33,558 bases of DNA from the NCBI GenBank assembly GCA_946481425.1, contig CAMLNT010000002.1:1-33558 (forward strand). The letters are read 5' to 3'. Shown here one piece after another: positions 23,859 to 31,188 of the stretch (the first letter of the stretch is position 1; each line of letters opens with the position of its first letter). A model generated the notes under the pieces. The model made no database searches. It saw nothing but the letters and a program-made list of their open reading frames with translations, and was not told the DNA's origin. The DNA comes from an uncultured Brevundimonas sp. GTDB taxonomy: Bacteria > Pseudomonadota > Alphaproteobacteria > Caulobacterales > Caulobacteraceae. The translations under genes and the position numbers were made by a program.

Positions 23859-25111
23859 GCCCGGGTCTTTCCCTCTACCGGATCGGGACGGGCCTGCTCG
23901 AGCCGCTGGCGCCGATGCTGCTGCGCCGGCGGGCGGCCCAGGGCAAGGAAGACCCGGCGCGGGTCGAGGAGCGGCTGGGCTTCCCGACGCTCGGCCGGCC
24001 GTGCGGGCCGCTGGTCTGGGTTCACGGCGCAAGCGTCGGCGAGACCCTGTCCGCGGTGCCGCTGGTCGAGCGGATCGGACGCGAGCGCCCGGATGTCTCG
24101 GTGCTGGTCACCTCGGGCACCACGACCTCGGCGGAGATCCTCGCCCAGCGCCTGCCGGCCTTCGCCCTGCACCAGTATGTGCCCGTCGACGGGCCGGGTG
24201 CGGCGGACCGGTTCCTCGATCACTGGCGGCCGGACCTGGCCATCCTGCTCGAAAGCGAGATCTGGCCGAACCTGATCCTGGGCGCCCAGAAGCGCCAGGC
24301 CAGGCTGGCGCTGGTCAGCGCCCGCTTCACCGAGAAGGCCGAGGCGGGCTGGAAGCGGGCGCCGGGGGCCGCGCGACGAGTCTTTTCGGCCTTCGATCTG
24401 GTCCTGCCGCAGGACGACGCCTCGGCCGACCGGCTGACGGGGCTGGGCGCGCGGGTGTCCGGCCGCGCCAATCTAAAGCTGGTCGGGGACGTTCTGGCTC
24501 ATGACGCGGGCGAGTTCGACCGGCTCAGCGAGGCGATCGGCGAACGCGCCATCGTGGTGTCTGCCAGCACCCACCCGGGGGAGGAGATCATCGCGGATCG
24601 GGCGGTCGCGGGTCTTCCCGGCCGCCCGCTGCACCTGATCGCCCCGCGCCATCCGCGCCGCGCCGACGCCATCGAGGCGGAGCTGTCGGTGCTGGGGCGG
24701 ACCCTGGCGCGTCGCTCGCGCGGCGAGCCGCTATCGCCGGATGTGGATGTCTATCTGGCCGACACCCTGGGCGAGCTCGGGCTCTTCTTCCGGCTCGGGG
24801 ATGTCATTGTGCTGGGCGGCGGCTGGGCGCCGGGTGTCGGCGGGCACAATCCGCTGGAGCCTGCGCGACTGGCCAGGCCGGTGGTCTCGGGTCCTTTCGT
24901 GTCCAACTGGGCCGGGGTCTTCGAGGGCATGACCGAGGCCGACGCCGTGCGCCTCGCCGACGAGGGCGAACTGGCCGGGGTGGTGTCCAGCCTGCTGGCC
25001 GACCCGGCGGGCGCCAAGGCGCTGGGCGAACGGGCCCGTCAGTACGCTCGCCGCCAGGACGGGGCCCTCGACAAGCTCTGGACCCAGCTTCGCCCCCTGA
25101 TGCCCGCATGA
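23855..25111 (+). CDS. waaA: 3-deoxy-D-manno-octulosonic acid (Kdo) transferase
   Basis: A 418-residue GT-B glycosyltransferase that adds Kdo to lipid IVA at the inner face of the cytoplasmic membrane. The start is a TTG at 23855 in a TTGA overlap with the previous gene; it gives the family's LSLYRIGTGLLEPLAP membrane-anchor helix. WVHGASVGE at 55-63 contains the catalytic base Glu63, LLESEIWPNLI the acceptor region, VSARFTEKA and LKLVGD the domain link, and GHNPLEPARLARPVVSGP the nucleotide-sugar pocket. Length is standard. Coupled to lpxK by ATGA. Confidence 0.94.
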   Translation: MSPGLSLYRIGTGLLEPLAPMLLRRRAAQGKEDPARVEERLGFPTLGRPCGPLVWVHGASVGETLSAVPLVERIGRERPDVSVLVTSGTTTSAEILAQRLPAFALHQYVPVDGPGAADRFLDHWRPDLAILLESEIWPNLILGAQKRQARLALVSARFTEKAEAGWKRAPGAARRVFSAFDLVLPQDDASADRLTGLGARVSGRANLKLVGDVLAHDAGEFDRLSEAIGERAIVVSASTHPGEEIIADRAVAGLPGRPLHLIAPRHPRRADAIEAELSVLGRTLARRSRGEPLSPDVDVYLADTLGELGLFFRLGDVIVLGGGWAPGVGGHNPLEPARLARPVVSGPFVSNWAGVFEGMTEADAVRLADEGELAGVVSSLLADPAGAKALGERARQYARRQDGALDKLWTQLRPLMPA

Positions 25112-26109
25112 AGATCTCGACGCCGCGCTGGTGGTATCGCCGCGAGGGCGGCGGGGTGTTGTCGGGTCTGCTCAGGCCGCTGTCGGCCCTCTACGCCGAC
25201 CAGACCGCCCGGCGGGTGGCCCAGCCGGCGGCCTATGATCCCGGCGTGCCGGTCATCTCGGTCGGCAACCTGACGGTGGGCGGGTCGGGCAAGACGCCGG
25301 TCACGCGCGAAATCCTGCACCTGCTGGCTCGACGCGGCGTCGACGCCCATGCCCTCTCGCGCGGCTATGGCGGACGTCTGGAAGGGCCCATTTCCGTCGA
25401 CCCCGACGGCCATACGGCGGCCGATGTCGGCGACGAACCGCTCATGCTGGCCCAGCACCATCCGATCTGGATCGCGCGCGATCGCGCGGCCGGGGCCCGC
25501 GCCGCCGTCGCGGCCGGCGCCCAGGCGATCGTTCTGGATGACGGGCACCAGAACCCGGCCCTGAAGAAGACCCTTTCGCTGGTCGTCGTGGACGGCGAGA
25601 CGCGGAACGGCGAATGGCCGTTCGGGGACGGCTCGGTCTTTCCCGCCGGGCCAATGCGCGAGCCGTTGAAGGCCGGGCTCGACCGCGCCGATGCGGTGAT
25701 CGTCCTGCTGCCTGCCGATGTCGAGGCGGCCTCGCCCGCGCTCCTGTCCGAGTTCCGCGATTTGCCGGTCTTCAGCGCCTGGCTGGAGCCGGTCCGGCCA
25801 CCGTCGCCGGGTCCCAAGCTGGGTTTTGCCGGCATCGCCAAGCCCTGGCGGGTGGAGCGATCCCTGAAGGCGGCCGGCGCCGACGTCCGGGCGTTCCGGG
25901 GTTTTCCCGATCACGGAGCCTATTCCGACCGCGAGCTGAGGGCCCTGGAGGCCGAGGCGGTGCGGCTTGGCGCGACCCTGATCACCACCGAAAAGGACTG
26001 GGCGCGGCTGTCGCCCGACTGGCGCAAGCGGGTCGAGGCCTGGCCGATGCGGACGCGATTCGAAGACGAGCGCGCCTTCGCCCGGCTCCTGCCGCGCGGC
26101 CCCGACTAG
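25108..26109 (+). CDS. lpxK: Tetraacyldisaccharide 4'-kinase
   Basis: A 333-residue membrane-associated kinase that phosphorylates the 4' position of the lipid A disaccharide to give lipid IVA. After an N-terminal amphipathic/hydrophobic helix, the P-loop NLTVGGSGKTPVT covers 54-66, the segment ALSRGYGG follows near 83, and the conserved VLDDGHQNPAL near 147-157 carries the catalytic DxxH-like acidic pair. VGDEPLMLA fits the family. The ATG overlaps the waaA stop by four bases. At its 3' end it overlaps the convergent minus-strand membrane gene by four bases. A neighbouring lipid A phosphatase homolog makes the regional theme clear. Confidence 0.95.
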   Translation: MKISTPRWWYRREGGGVLSGLLRPLSALYADQTARRVAQPAAYDPGVPVISVGNLTVGGSGKTPVTREILHLLARRGVDAHALSRGYGGRLEGPISVDPDGHTAADVGDEPLMLAQHHPIWIARDRAAGARAAVAAGAQAIVLDDGHQNPALKKTLSLVVVDGETRNGEWPFGDGSVFPAGPMREPLKAGLDRADAVIVLLPADVEAASPALLSEFRDLPVFSAWLEPVRPPSPGPKLGFAGIAKPWRVERSLKAAGADVRAFRGFPDHGAYSDRELRALEAEAVRLGATLITTEKDWARLSPDWRKRVEAWPMRTRFEDERAFARLLPRGPD

Positions 26110-26600
26110 CCCCGCCGCAGAAAGGCGATCAGCGCCCCGTAGTGGATCAGTTCGGCCAGGACGAGACAGGCCAGGGCGCCGTGGGCGAACAGGATCAGAC
26201 CATTGCCCATAAGGCCGTCGAGCCAGCTGGTCGTACGCGCGGCCAGCGCCTGGCCGGCGAAGCCGCCGAACAGCAGGGCGGCGACCGTTAGTCCGAGCAA
26301 CAGGACGATGAGGGTTCCATGCGCGATCCTTGTCGCACGCAGCCCGGCCCAGGCCTCGCGTTCGTCGCGGGCGGGGGCGTTCGACTGACGTGACCCGATC
26401 TCCAGCAGGACGCCAGCGGCTGCGCCGACGATGATCGACAGGACCGCGCAGAGGGCGAACCGCAGGCCCATGGCGCGCGCGAAGCCGTCCTGGTCGATCG
26501 CGCCGGATCCGATCGCGCCGAACAGGCTGACGAAATAGAAGCCCCAGATGGCCGTCAGGGCGATCAGCTCGACCCAGGCGCTCTTCTCGCGGTTCGACAT
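26106..26600 (-). CDS. Four-span membrane protein, unknown function
   Basis: A 164-residue integral membrane protein. Hydrophobic spans are seen at about 11-29, 45-67, 95-120 and 131-158; a charged cytosolic-type loop (SRQSNAPARDEREAW) lies between spans two and three. I do not recognise a family. ATG 26600 shares one base with the stop of the DUF1697 gene upstream (TGATG), so it is probably co-translated with it. Its stop overlaps the end of lpxK on the other strand by four bases. Confidence 0.8.
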   Translation of the reverse strand: MSNREKSAWVELIALTAIWGFYFVSLFGAIGSGAIDQDGFARAMGLRFALCAVLSIIVGAAAGVLLEIGSRQSNAPARDEREAWAGLRATRIAHGTLIVLLLGLTVAALLFGGFAGQALAARTTSWLDGLMGNGLILFAHGALACLVLAELIHYGALIAFLRRG

Positions 26601-27148
26601 CAGGCGGTTTCCTCAAGCCCGACCATGGCGGCCAGCTTCAGCACAGTATTCCAGTTTCGCGCGGTGCCGGTCCCGATCAGGCGCGGCTGGGCCTTGTCGG
26701 CCATCTTCGACTGGCCGATGCCGTCGGGATGCCAGAACCAGAGCGCCCCGCCGGCCTCGCGGACAGTCTCGTCGCCGCTGGCAAAAGCCATGAGGGCCTC
26801 GATCGCGCCGGATTTGACTCCGTCCTTCATCACCATGAGCAGCAGCTTGGCCGGCGCCTCGGACGCCTCCGCGGGAAAGGGGTTGGCCTTCATCAATTCG
26901 GACCACTGGGACCGGGTGCGGACGATCGTCTCGATGCGTCGTCCGAAGCGACGCTCGGTCTCGGCCTCGATGGCCGTCGCGAGATCGGCCGGATCGCGGT
27001 CGCTTTCGACCACCAGGTTGCCCGAGGCCAAGAGGGTGCGGGGGTTCTTAAGGCCCATCGCCGCGGCCATGGCGCGCTGTTCGACCACGGGCGCGCGAAC
27101 GCCGCCGGTGTTCATGCCCCGGAACAGGATGATGCGGTGATCGGTCAT
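26600..27148 (-). CDS. DUF1697 family protein
   Basis: A 182-residue protein of the DUF1697 family. The N-terminus IILFRGMNTGGVRAPVVEQRAM is the signature (usually RGINVGG), followed by LKNPRTLLASGNLVVES and the LLLMVMKDG strand in the middle. The C-terminal TARNWNTVLKLAAM is also diagnostic. Function unknown; the family fold is small and soluble. The ATG at 27148 overlaps the mutM stop by four bases, placing it second in a mutM-DUF1697-membrane protein run. Confidence 0.9.
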   Translation of the reverse strand: MTDHRIILFRGMNTGGVRAPVVEQRAMAAAMGLKNPRTLLASGNLVVESDRDPADLATAIEAETERRFGRRIETIVRTRSQWSELMKANPFPAEASEAPAKLLLMVMKDGVKSGAIEALMAFASGDETVREAGGALWFWHPDGIGQSKMADKAQPRLIGTGTARNWNTVLKLAAMVGLEETA

Positions 27149-28008
27149 CGCTTCTGACAGCTCGGGCAGTAGAAGGTCGAGCGGCCGCCCTGGACGACGC
27201 GTTTGACGACGCCCGTACAGCCGCTACCCCGGCAGGGCTCGCCCTCGCGGCCGTAGACATCGAAGCGATGCTGGAAATAGCCCTGACCACCCTCGGCGTT
27301 GGCGAAGTCGCGCAGGGTCGATCCGCCCGCCTCGATGGCGTCGTTCAGGACCACGCGGATCTCGGTCGTCAGGGTCTCGAGCCGGGGACGCGACACCTTG
27401 CCGGCGGCGGTCAGGGGCGAGATGCGGGCGCGGTACAGGGCCTCGCAGACATAGATGTTGCCCAGACCCGCGACGATGCGCTGGTCGAGCAGGCTGACCT
27501 TGATGGTCTGTTTGCGACCCCTGAACGCCTCCGAGAGGTGCGCCGCCGAGAAGGCGTTGCCGAGGGGCTCGGGGCCCAGCCCGGCGAACCACGGATGGTC
27601 GTCGACGGCCTCGGTCGCGATCAGGCCCATGAAGCCGAAACGGCGGGCGTCGGCGAAACCCACCCGATGGGTCGCGCCCGCCTTGGTGGCGCAGAAGCTG
27701 ACGTGTTCGTGCTTGCCGGCGATGGGGGCGGGCTCTTCGAATTCGCCGAGCTGTTCGCCGTCGAGGGTGAAGCGGCCGGTCATGCCCAGGTGGGTCACCC
27801 AGGTCTCACCGGTGGAGAGCGGCATCAGCAGGTACTTGGCCCGGCGGTCGATCCGTTCGACGGTCGCGCCATCGAGCCGGGCGGGGAAGTCGGCGGGAAA
27901 GGGAAAGCGCAGGTCCGGCCGGTTCTGGCGCGTCTTCGACAGCCGGGCGCCGGCCAGGACCGGCTCCAGGCCCCGGCGGACGGTCTCGACCTCGGGAAGC
28001 TCGGGCAT
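27145..28008 (-). CDS. mutM: Formamidopyrimidine-DNA glycosylase
   Basis: A 287-residue bifunctional glycosylase/AP lyase that removes 8-oxoguanine and formamidopyrimidines from DNA. MPELPEVETVRRGLEP gives the catalytic Pro1 (after Met removal) and Glu2. Lys58 in RRAKYLL is the conserved DNA-phosphate lysine, GLGNIYVCEALYRARISP the helix-two-turn-helix, and the C-terminal C-x4-C / C-x2-C zinc finger (CRGSGC, CPSC) is complete. No domain is missing. ATG 28008 is obligatory for the Pro start. First gene of a three-gene minus-strand run. Confidence 0.97.
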   Translation of the reverse strand: MPELPEVETVRRGLEPVLAGARLSKTRQNRPDLRFPFPADFPARLDGATVERIDRRAKYLLMPLSTGETWVTHLGMTGRFTLDGEQLGEFEEPAPIAGKHEHVSFCATKAGATHRVGFADARRFGFMGLIATEAVDDHPWFAGLGPEPLGNAFSAAHLSEAFRGRKQTIKVSLLDQRIVAGLGNIYVCEALYRARISPLTAAGKVSRPRLETLTTEIRVVLNDAIEAGGSTLRDFANAEGGQGYFQHRFDVYGREGEPCRGSGCTGVVKRVVQGGRSTFYCPSCQKR

Positions 28009-28158
28009 GGACCGGTGATAGGCCGCTGCCGGGCCAGCGCCAAGGCCCGTGATGACCTTATGGCAAAGCTTTGATCAGGCGCGACAATTCAGCCTCTGTC
28101 CACACTTTCGGGCGCATGACAGCATGATCCGGGGTTTGGTCGGGGAAGGGCCTTGTCC

Positions 28159-29607
28159 GTGTTCAATCTGTTGCGCCTGGCCGGACTGGCCTGGGTTGCG
28201 GCCGCTGCCGGCGTCCAGGCCGAGCCGGTCGCCTATGAGGTCTCGCCCGTCGTCGAGGCCGGATCGCTGCAATCCGTCGAGGTGACGATGCGCTTCCGCG
28301 GCGACGCCGACGGGCGCACGCGGGTGCGACTGCCGGCGGAATGGGCCGGGACCCGACGTCTGGAGCGGACCGTGGTCGAGGTCAGGGCGGATGGGGCCGA
28401 GGCCGGCCGGCGGGGTTCCGACATCAACCTGCGCCACCGGCCCGGAGCCGACATTCGCCTGAGCTATCGCGTGGTGCAGGACCATGCGGGTCCGACGCGC
28501 GTCGGCTTCGACCGGCCCTATCGTCCGGCGACGATCCCCGAGGGCTTCACCCTCGTCGGCTGGACGGTCTTCGGCCCCGTCGAGGGGCGTGAGGCGGACG
28601 GGGCGACGTTCCGCTGGGGCGTGAGGCCTGACGGCTGGACCCTGGCGTCCGATCTCGACCACGCCGGCGGCGCCGTGCTGGATTTCGAGTCCCTGTCCGA
28701 CAGCGTGCTGCTCGGGGGCCGCGACCTGCGGGTGGTATCGATGCGGGTCGGCGACGCGCCGGTCCGGGTGGCCATGCTCGGCGACTGGCGCTTCGACGCC
28801 CGGGCGCTCGCGGACCACTATGCGCGCGTGGTCGAGGCCTCGGCCGAGTTCTGGGGCGCCGAGCAGCGGCCCTTCTTCCTCGCCCTGACGCCGATGGCGG
28901 GGCCGCCGGGAGCCGGGGCTCAGTCGGGCCTGGGGCTCGGTGACGGCCTGGCCGTCTGGCTGTCCAACGACATCGCGCTGGAGGAGGCGTCCCATGTCCT
29001 CGTCCATGAGCACCAGCACGTCTGGCTGCCCGAGCGCGTGGGGGGGCTGTCGGAAGGCCACGCCGAGGTGCTCGACTTCTGGTTCTCGGAGGGATTCACG
29101 GATTTCTACACGCTGAGAATCCTGCTGCGCGCGGGCCTGGCGACGCCGGAACAGCATCTCGTGGCCATCAATCGGGCCCTGCGCATCCAGGCCGACGCAC
29201 CGCCTAATCTGGGCAACGCCGAGATCGCCCGCGCCTTCTTCAGCGATCGCCGGATGGCAGGCCTGCCTTACCAGCGCGGTCTTCTGCTGGCCCTGACCCT
29301 GGATCATCGGCTGAGGGTCGGTTCCGGCGGGGCCAGGGACCTCGATGACGCCATCCAGGCCATGCGGTCCGGCGAAGGCGCCGCGCCCGATCGCCTGATC
29401 CGCGCCTATGGCGAACTCAGCGGCCAGGACCTGCGGCCGCTGCTTCATCGGGCGATCGATCGAGGCGAGCCGGTCGGGGTCGATCCCGGACTGTTCGGCG
29501 ACTGCGCCCATGTGATCCAGGACCACGGCGTCCCGCAACTGAGACCCGGTCCAGGCCTGTCCGGCGAGGGGCGCGAAGCCTGCATCCGCCTCATGGCCGG
29601 CCTCTAG
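28159..29607 (+). CDS. Secreted M61-like metalloprotease
   Basis: A 482-residue protein with a Sec signal (about 1-23, FNLLRLAGLAWVAAAAGVQA) and a gluzincin-type active site. His283, Glu284 and His287 form HEHQH, and Glu311 in SEGFTDFY is the likely third zinc ligand 27 residues on. The spacing and SEGFTDFYTLRIL match M61 glycyl aminopeptidases, but the C-terminal PDZ domain of that family is absent. The start is ambiguous: TTG 28153 would sit two bases from GGGGAAGGG, whereas GTG 28159 has the normal eight-base spacing, so I use the latter. The palindrome before ahcY begins right after its stop. Confidence 0.82.
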   Translation: MFNLLRLAGLAWVAAAAGVQAEPVAYEVSPVVEAGSLQSVEVTMRFRGDADGRTRVRLPAEWAGTRRLERTVVEVRADGAEAGRRGSDINLRHRPGADIRLSYRVVQDHAGPTRVGFDRPYRPATIPEGFTLVGWTVFGPVEGREADGATFRWGVRPDGWTLASDLDHAGGAVLDFESLSDSVLLGGRDLRVVSMRVGDAPVRVAMLGDWRFDARALADHYARVVEASAEFWGAEQRPFFLALTPMAGPPGAGAQSGLGLGDGLAVWLSNDIALEEASHVLVHEHQHVWLPERVGGLSEGHAEVLDFWFSEGFTDFYTLRILLRAGLATPEQHLVAINRALRIQADAPPNLGNAEIARAFFSDRRMAGLPYQRGLLLALTLDHRLRVGSGGARDLDDAIQAMRSGEGAAPDRLIRAYGELSGQDLRPLLHRAIDRGEPVGVDPGLFGDCAHVIQDHGVPQLRPGPGLSGEGREACIRLMAGL

Positions 29608-29631
29608 GGATATAAGGATATCCTTATATCC
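29608..29631. promoter_or_regulatory. Perfect 24-bp palindrome, candidate operator for ahcY
   Basis: GGATATAAGGAT followed directly by its exact reverse complement, 12 bp per half-site with no spacer, in a region otherwise very GC-rich. It starts at the base after the M61 stop and ends three bases before the ahcY -35 hexamer. Palindromes of this AT-rich kind with a central GATATC precede SAM-cycle genes in Proteobacteria and have been assigned to ArsR-family SAH/SAM-responsive repressors (SahR/SamR); I make this link from memory. No such regulator gene is in the window. Confidence 0.7.
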
Positions 29632-29634
29632 ATG

Positions 29635-29663
29635 TTGCCGCGAGGGTCTTGGGCGGCTATAGG
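29635..29663 (+). promoter_or_regulatory. Probable ahcY promoter
   Basis: TTGCCG at 29635-29640 and TATAGG (within GCTATAGG) at 29658-29663 with a 17-base spacer. This agrees with the Caulobacter housekeeping consensus of TTGACG and a GCTATA-type -10. A start near 29670 would leave a leader of about 40 bases ending in the AAGGAGG at 29695-29701. Placement directly downstream of the palindrome supports regulated transcription. Confidence 0.55.
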
Positions 29664-29708
29664 CGCGCGACCATTCTCGTCTTTTCGTGCGCCCAAGGAG
29701 GCTCATCC

Positions 29709-31106
29709 GTGACCGATTACGTCGTCAAGGACATCTCGCTCGCCGACTTCGGCAGGAAAGAAATCGCCATCGCGGAGACCGAAATGCCCGGTCTGATGGC
29801 GGTGCGGGCCGAATTCGGCAAGACGCAGCCGCTCAAGGGCGCGCGCATCGCCGGGTCCCTGCACATGACCATCCAGACGGCGGTGCTGATCCAGACGCTG
29901 GAAGCCCTCGGCGCCGACGTCCGCTGGGCGTCCTGCAACATCTTCTCGACGCAGGACCATGCCGCGGCGGCCATCGCGGCCAACGGCACGCCGGTCTTCG
30001 CGGTCAAGGGCGAGACCCTTTACGAGTACTGGGAGTACGCCCACCGCATCTTCGAATGGGCCGACGGCGGCTATCCGAACCTGATCCTGGATGACGGCGG
30101 CGACGCGACCCTGCTGTGCGTGCTCGGCCCGAAGGCCGAGAAGGATCCGTCGATCCTGAACAATCCGCAGAACGAGGAAGAAGAAGCCCTCTATGCGGTG
30201 ATGAAGCGGTACCTGGCCGAGAAGCCGGGCTTCTATTCGGCCATCCGCGACGCCATCAAGGGCGTGTCGGAAGAGACGACCACGGGTGTCCACCGCCTCT
30301 ATCAGATGGCCGAGAAGGGCGACCTGCCGTTCCCGGCGATCAACGTCAACGACAGCGTCACCAAGTCCAAGTTCGATAACCTCTACGGCTGCCGCGAAAG
30401 CCTAGTCGACGCGATCCGTCGCGGCACCGACGTGATGCTGTCGGGCAAGGTCGCGGTGGTCCTGGGCTACGGCGACGTCGGCAAGGGTTCGGCCGCGTCG
30501 CTCCGCAACGGCGGCGCCCGCGTGATCGTCACCGAGATCGACCCGATCTGCGCCCTTCAGGCCGCCATGGAAGGCTATGAGGTCCAGACCCTGGAAGACG
30601 TCGCCGACAAGGCCGACATCTTCTGTACGGCGACCGGCAACAAGGACGTGCTCACCGTGGAGCACATGCGCCGGATGAAGAACAACGCGATCGTCTGCAA
30701 CATCGGGCACTTCGATTCCGAGATCCAGATCGCGGGCCTGCGCAACTTCAAGTGGGACGAGATCAAGCCGCAGGTGCACCATGTGGAGTTCCCGGACGGC
30801 AAGAAGATCATCGTGCTGTCGGAAGGCCGTCTGGTGAACCTGGGCAATGCGACGGGCCATCCGTCGTTCGTGATGTCGGCGTCGTTCACCAACCAGACCC
30901 TGGCGCAGATCGAACTGTGGGCGAACACGACCAAGCCCAAGTACGAGGCCCAGGTCTATGTCCTGCCCAAGCATCTGGACGAGAAGGTCGCCGCGCTTCA
31001 CCTCGAGAAGCTGGGCGCCAAGCTGACGACCCTGTCCAAGGAGCAGGCCGACTACATCGGCGTGAAGCCGGAAGGCCCGTTCAAGCCGGAGCACTACCGC
31101 TACTAG
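29709..31106 (+). CDS. ahcY: Adenosylhomocysteinase (S-adenosyl-L-homocysteine hydrolase)
   Basis: A 465-residue cytosolic NAD-dependent enzyme that splits S-adenosylhomocysteine into adenosine and homocysteine, clearing the product inhibitor of all methyltransferases. Conserved segments are [14 protein letters not shown] (near 77-90), [13 protein letters not shown] (the NAD loop), [16 protein letters not shown] [21 protein letters not shown], and the invariant C-terminus FKPEHYRY. The start is GTG 29709 with a strong AAGGAGG seven bases upstream; the 20-codon extension to 29649 would run through the promoter. A 15-bp stem terminator follows. Confidence 0.97.
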   Translation: MTDYVVKDISLADFGRKEIAIAETEMPGLMAVRAEFGKTQPLKGARIAGSLHMTIQTAVLIQTLEALGADVRWASCNIFSTQDHAAAAIAANGTPVFAVKGETLYEYWEYAHRIFEWADGGYPNLILDDGGDATLLCVLGPKAEKDPSILNNPQNEEEEALYAVMKRYLAEKPGFYSAIRDAIKGVSEETTTGVHRLYQMAEKGDLPFPAINVNDSVTKSKFDNLYGCRESLVDAIRRGTDVMLSGKVAVVLGYGDVGKGSAASLRNGGARVIVTEIDPICALQAAMEGYEVQTLEDVADKADIFCTATGNKDVLTVEHMRRMKNNAIVCNIGHFDSEIQIAGLRNFKWDEIKPQVHHVEFPDGKKIIVLSEGRLVNLGNATGHPSFVMSASFTNQTLAQIELWANTTKPKYEAQVYVLPKHLDEKVAALHLEKLGAKLTTLSKEQADYIGVKPEGPFKPEHYRY

Positions 31107-31135
31107 GGCGGGGCTCCAGCGACCGCAGAAAAGAG

Positions 31136-31170
31136 AAACCCGGCGAGGTCAGGACCTCGCCGGGTTTTTC
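31136..31170. terminator. Rho-independent terminator after ahcY, probably bidirectional
   Basis: AAACCCGGCGAGGTC (31136-31150) pairs with its exact reverse complement at 31153-31167 around a two-base centre, followed by T-rich sequence (TTTTTC, then TTT). On the minus strand the same stem is followed by TTTCTCTTTT, so it can also end the converging S46 peptidase transcript. It sits in the 82-base gap between the two convergent stops. Confidence 0.9.
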
Positions 31171-31188
31171 TTTCGTGGCTCAGTTTGA

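Noticed and set aside
29632..29708. SAH riboswitch before ahcY
   Set aside because: The leader after the proposed promoter is only about 40 bases, too short for the known SAH riboswitch, and I cannot build its fold. The palindrome is DNA-type and lies upstream of the promoter.
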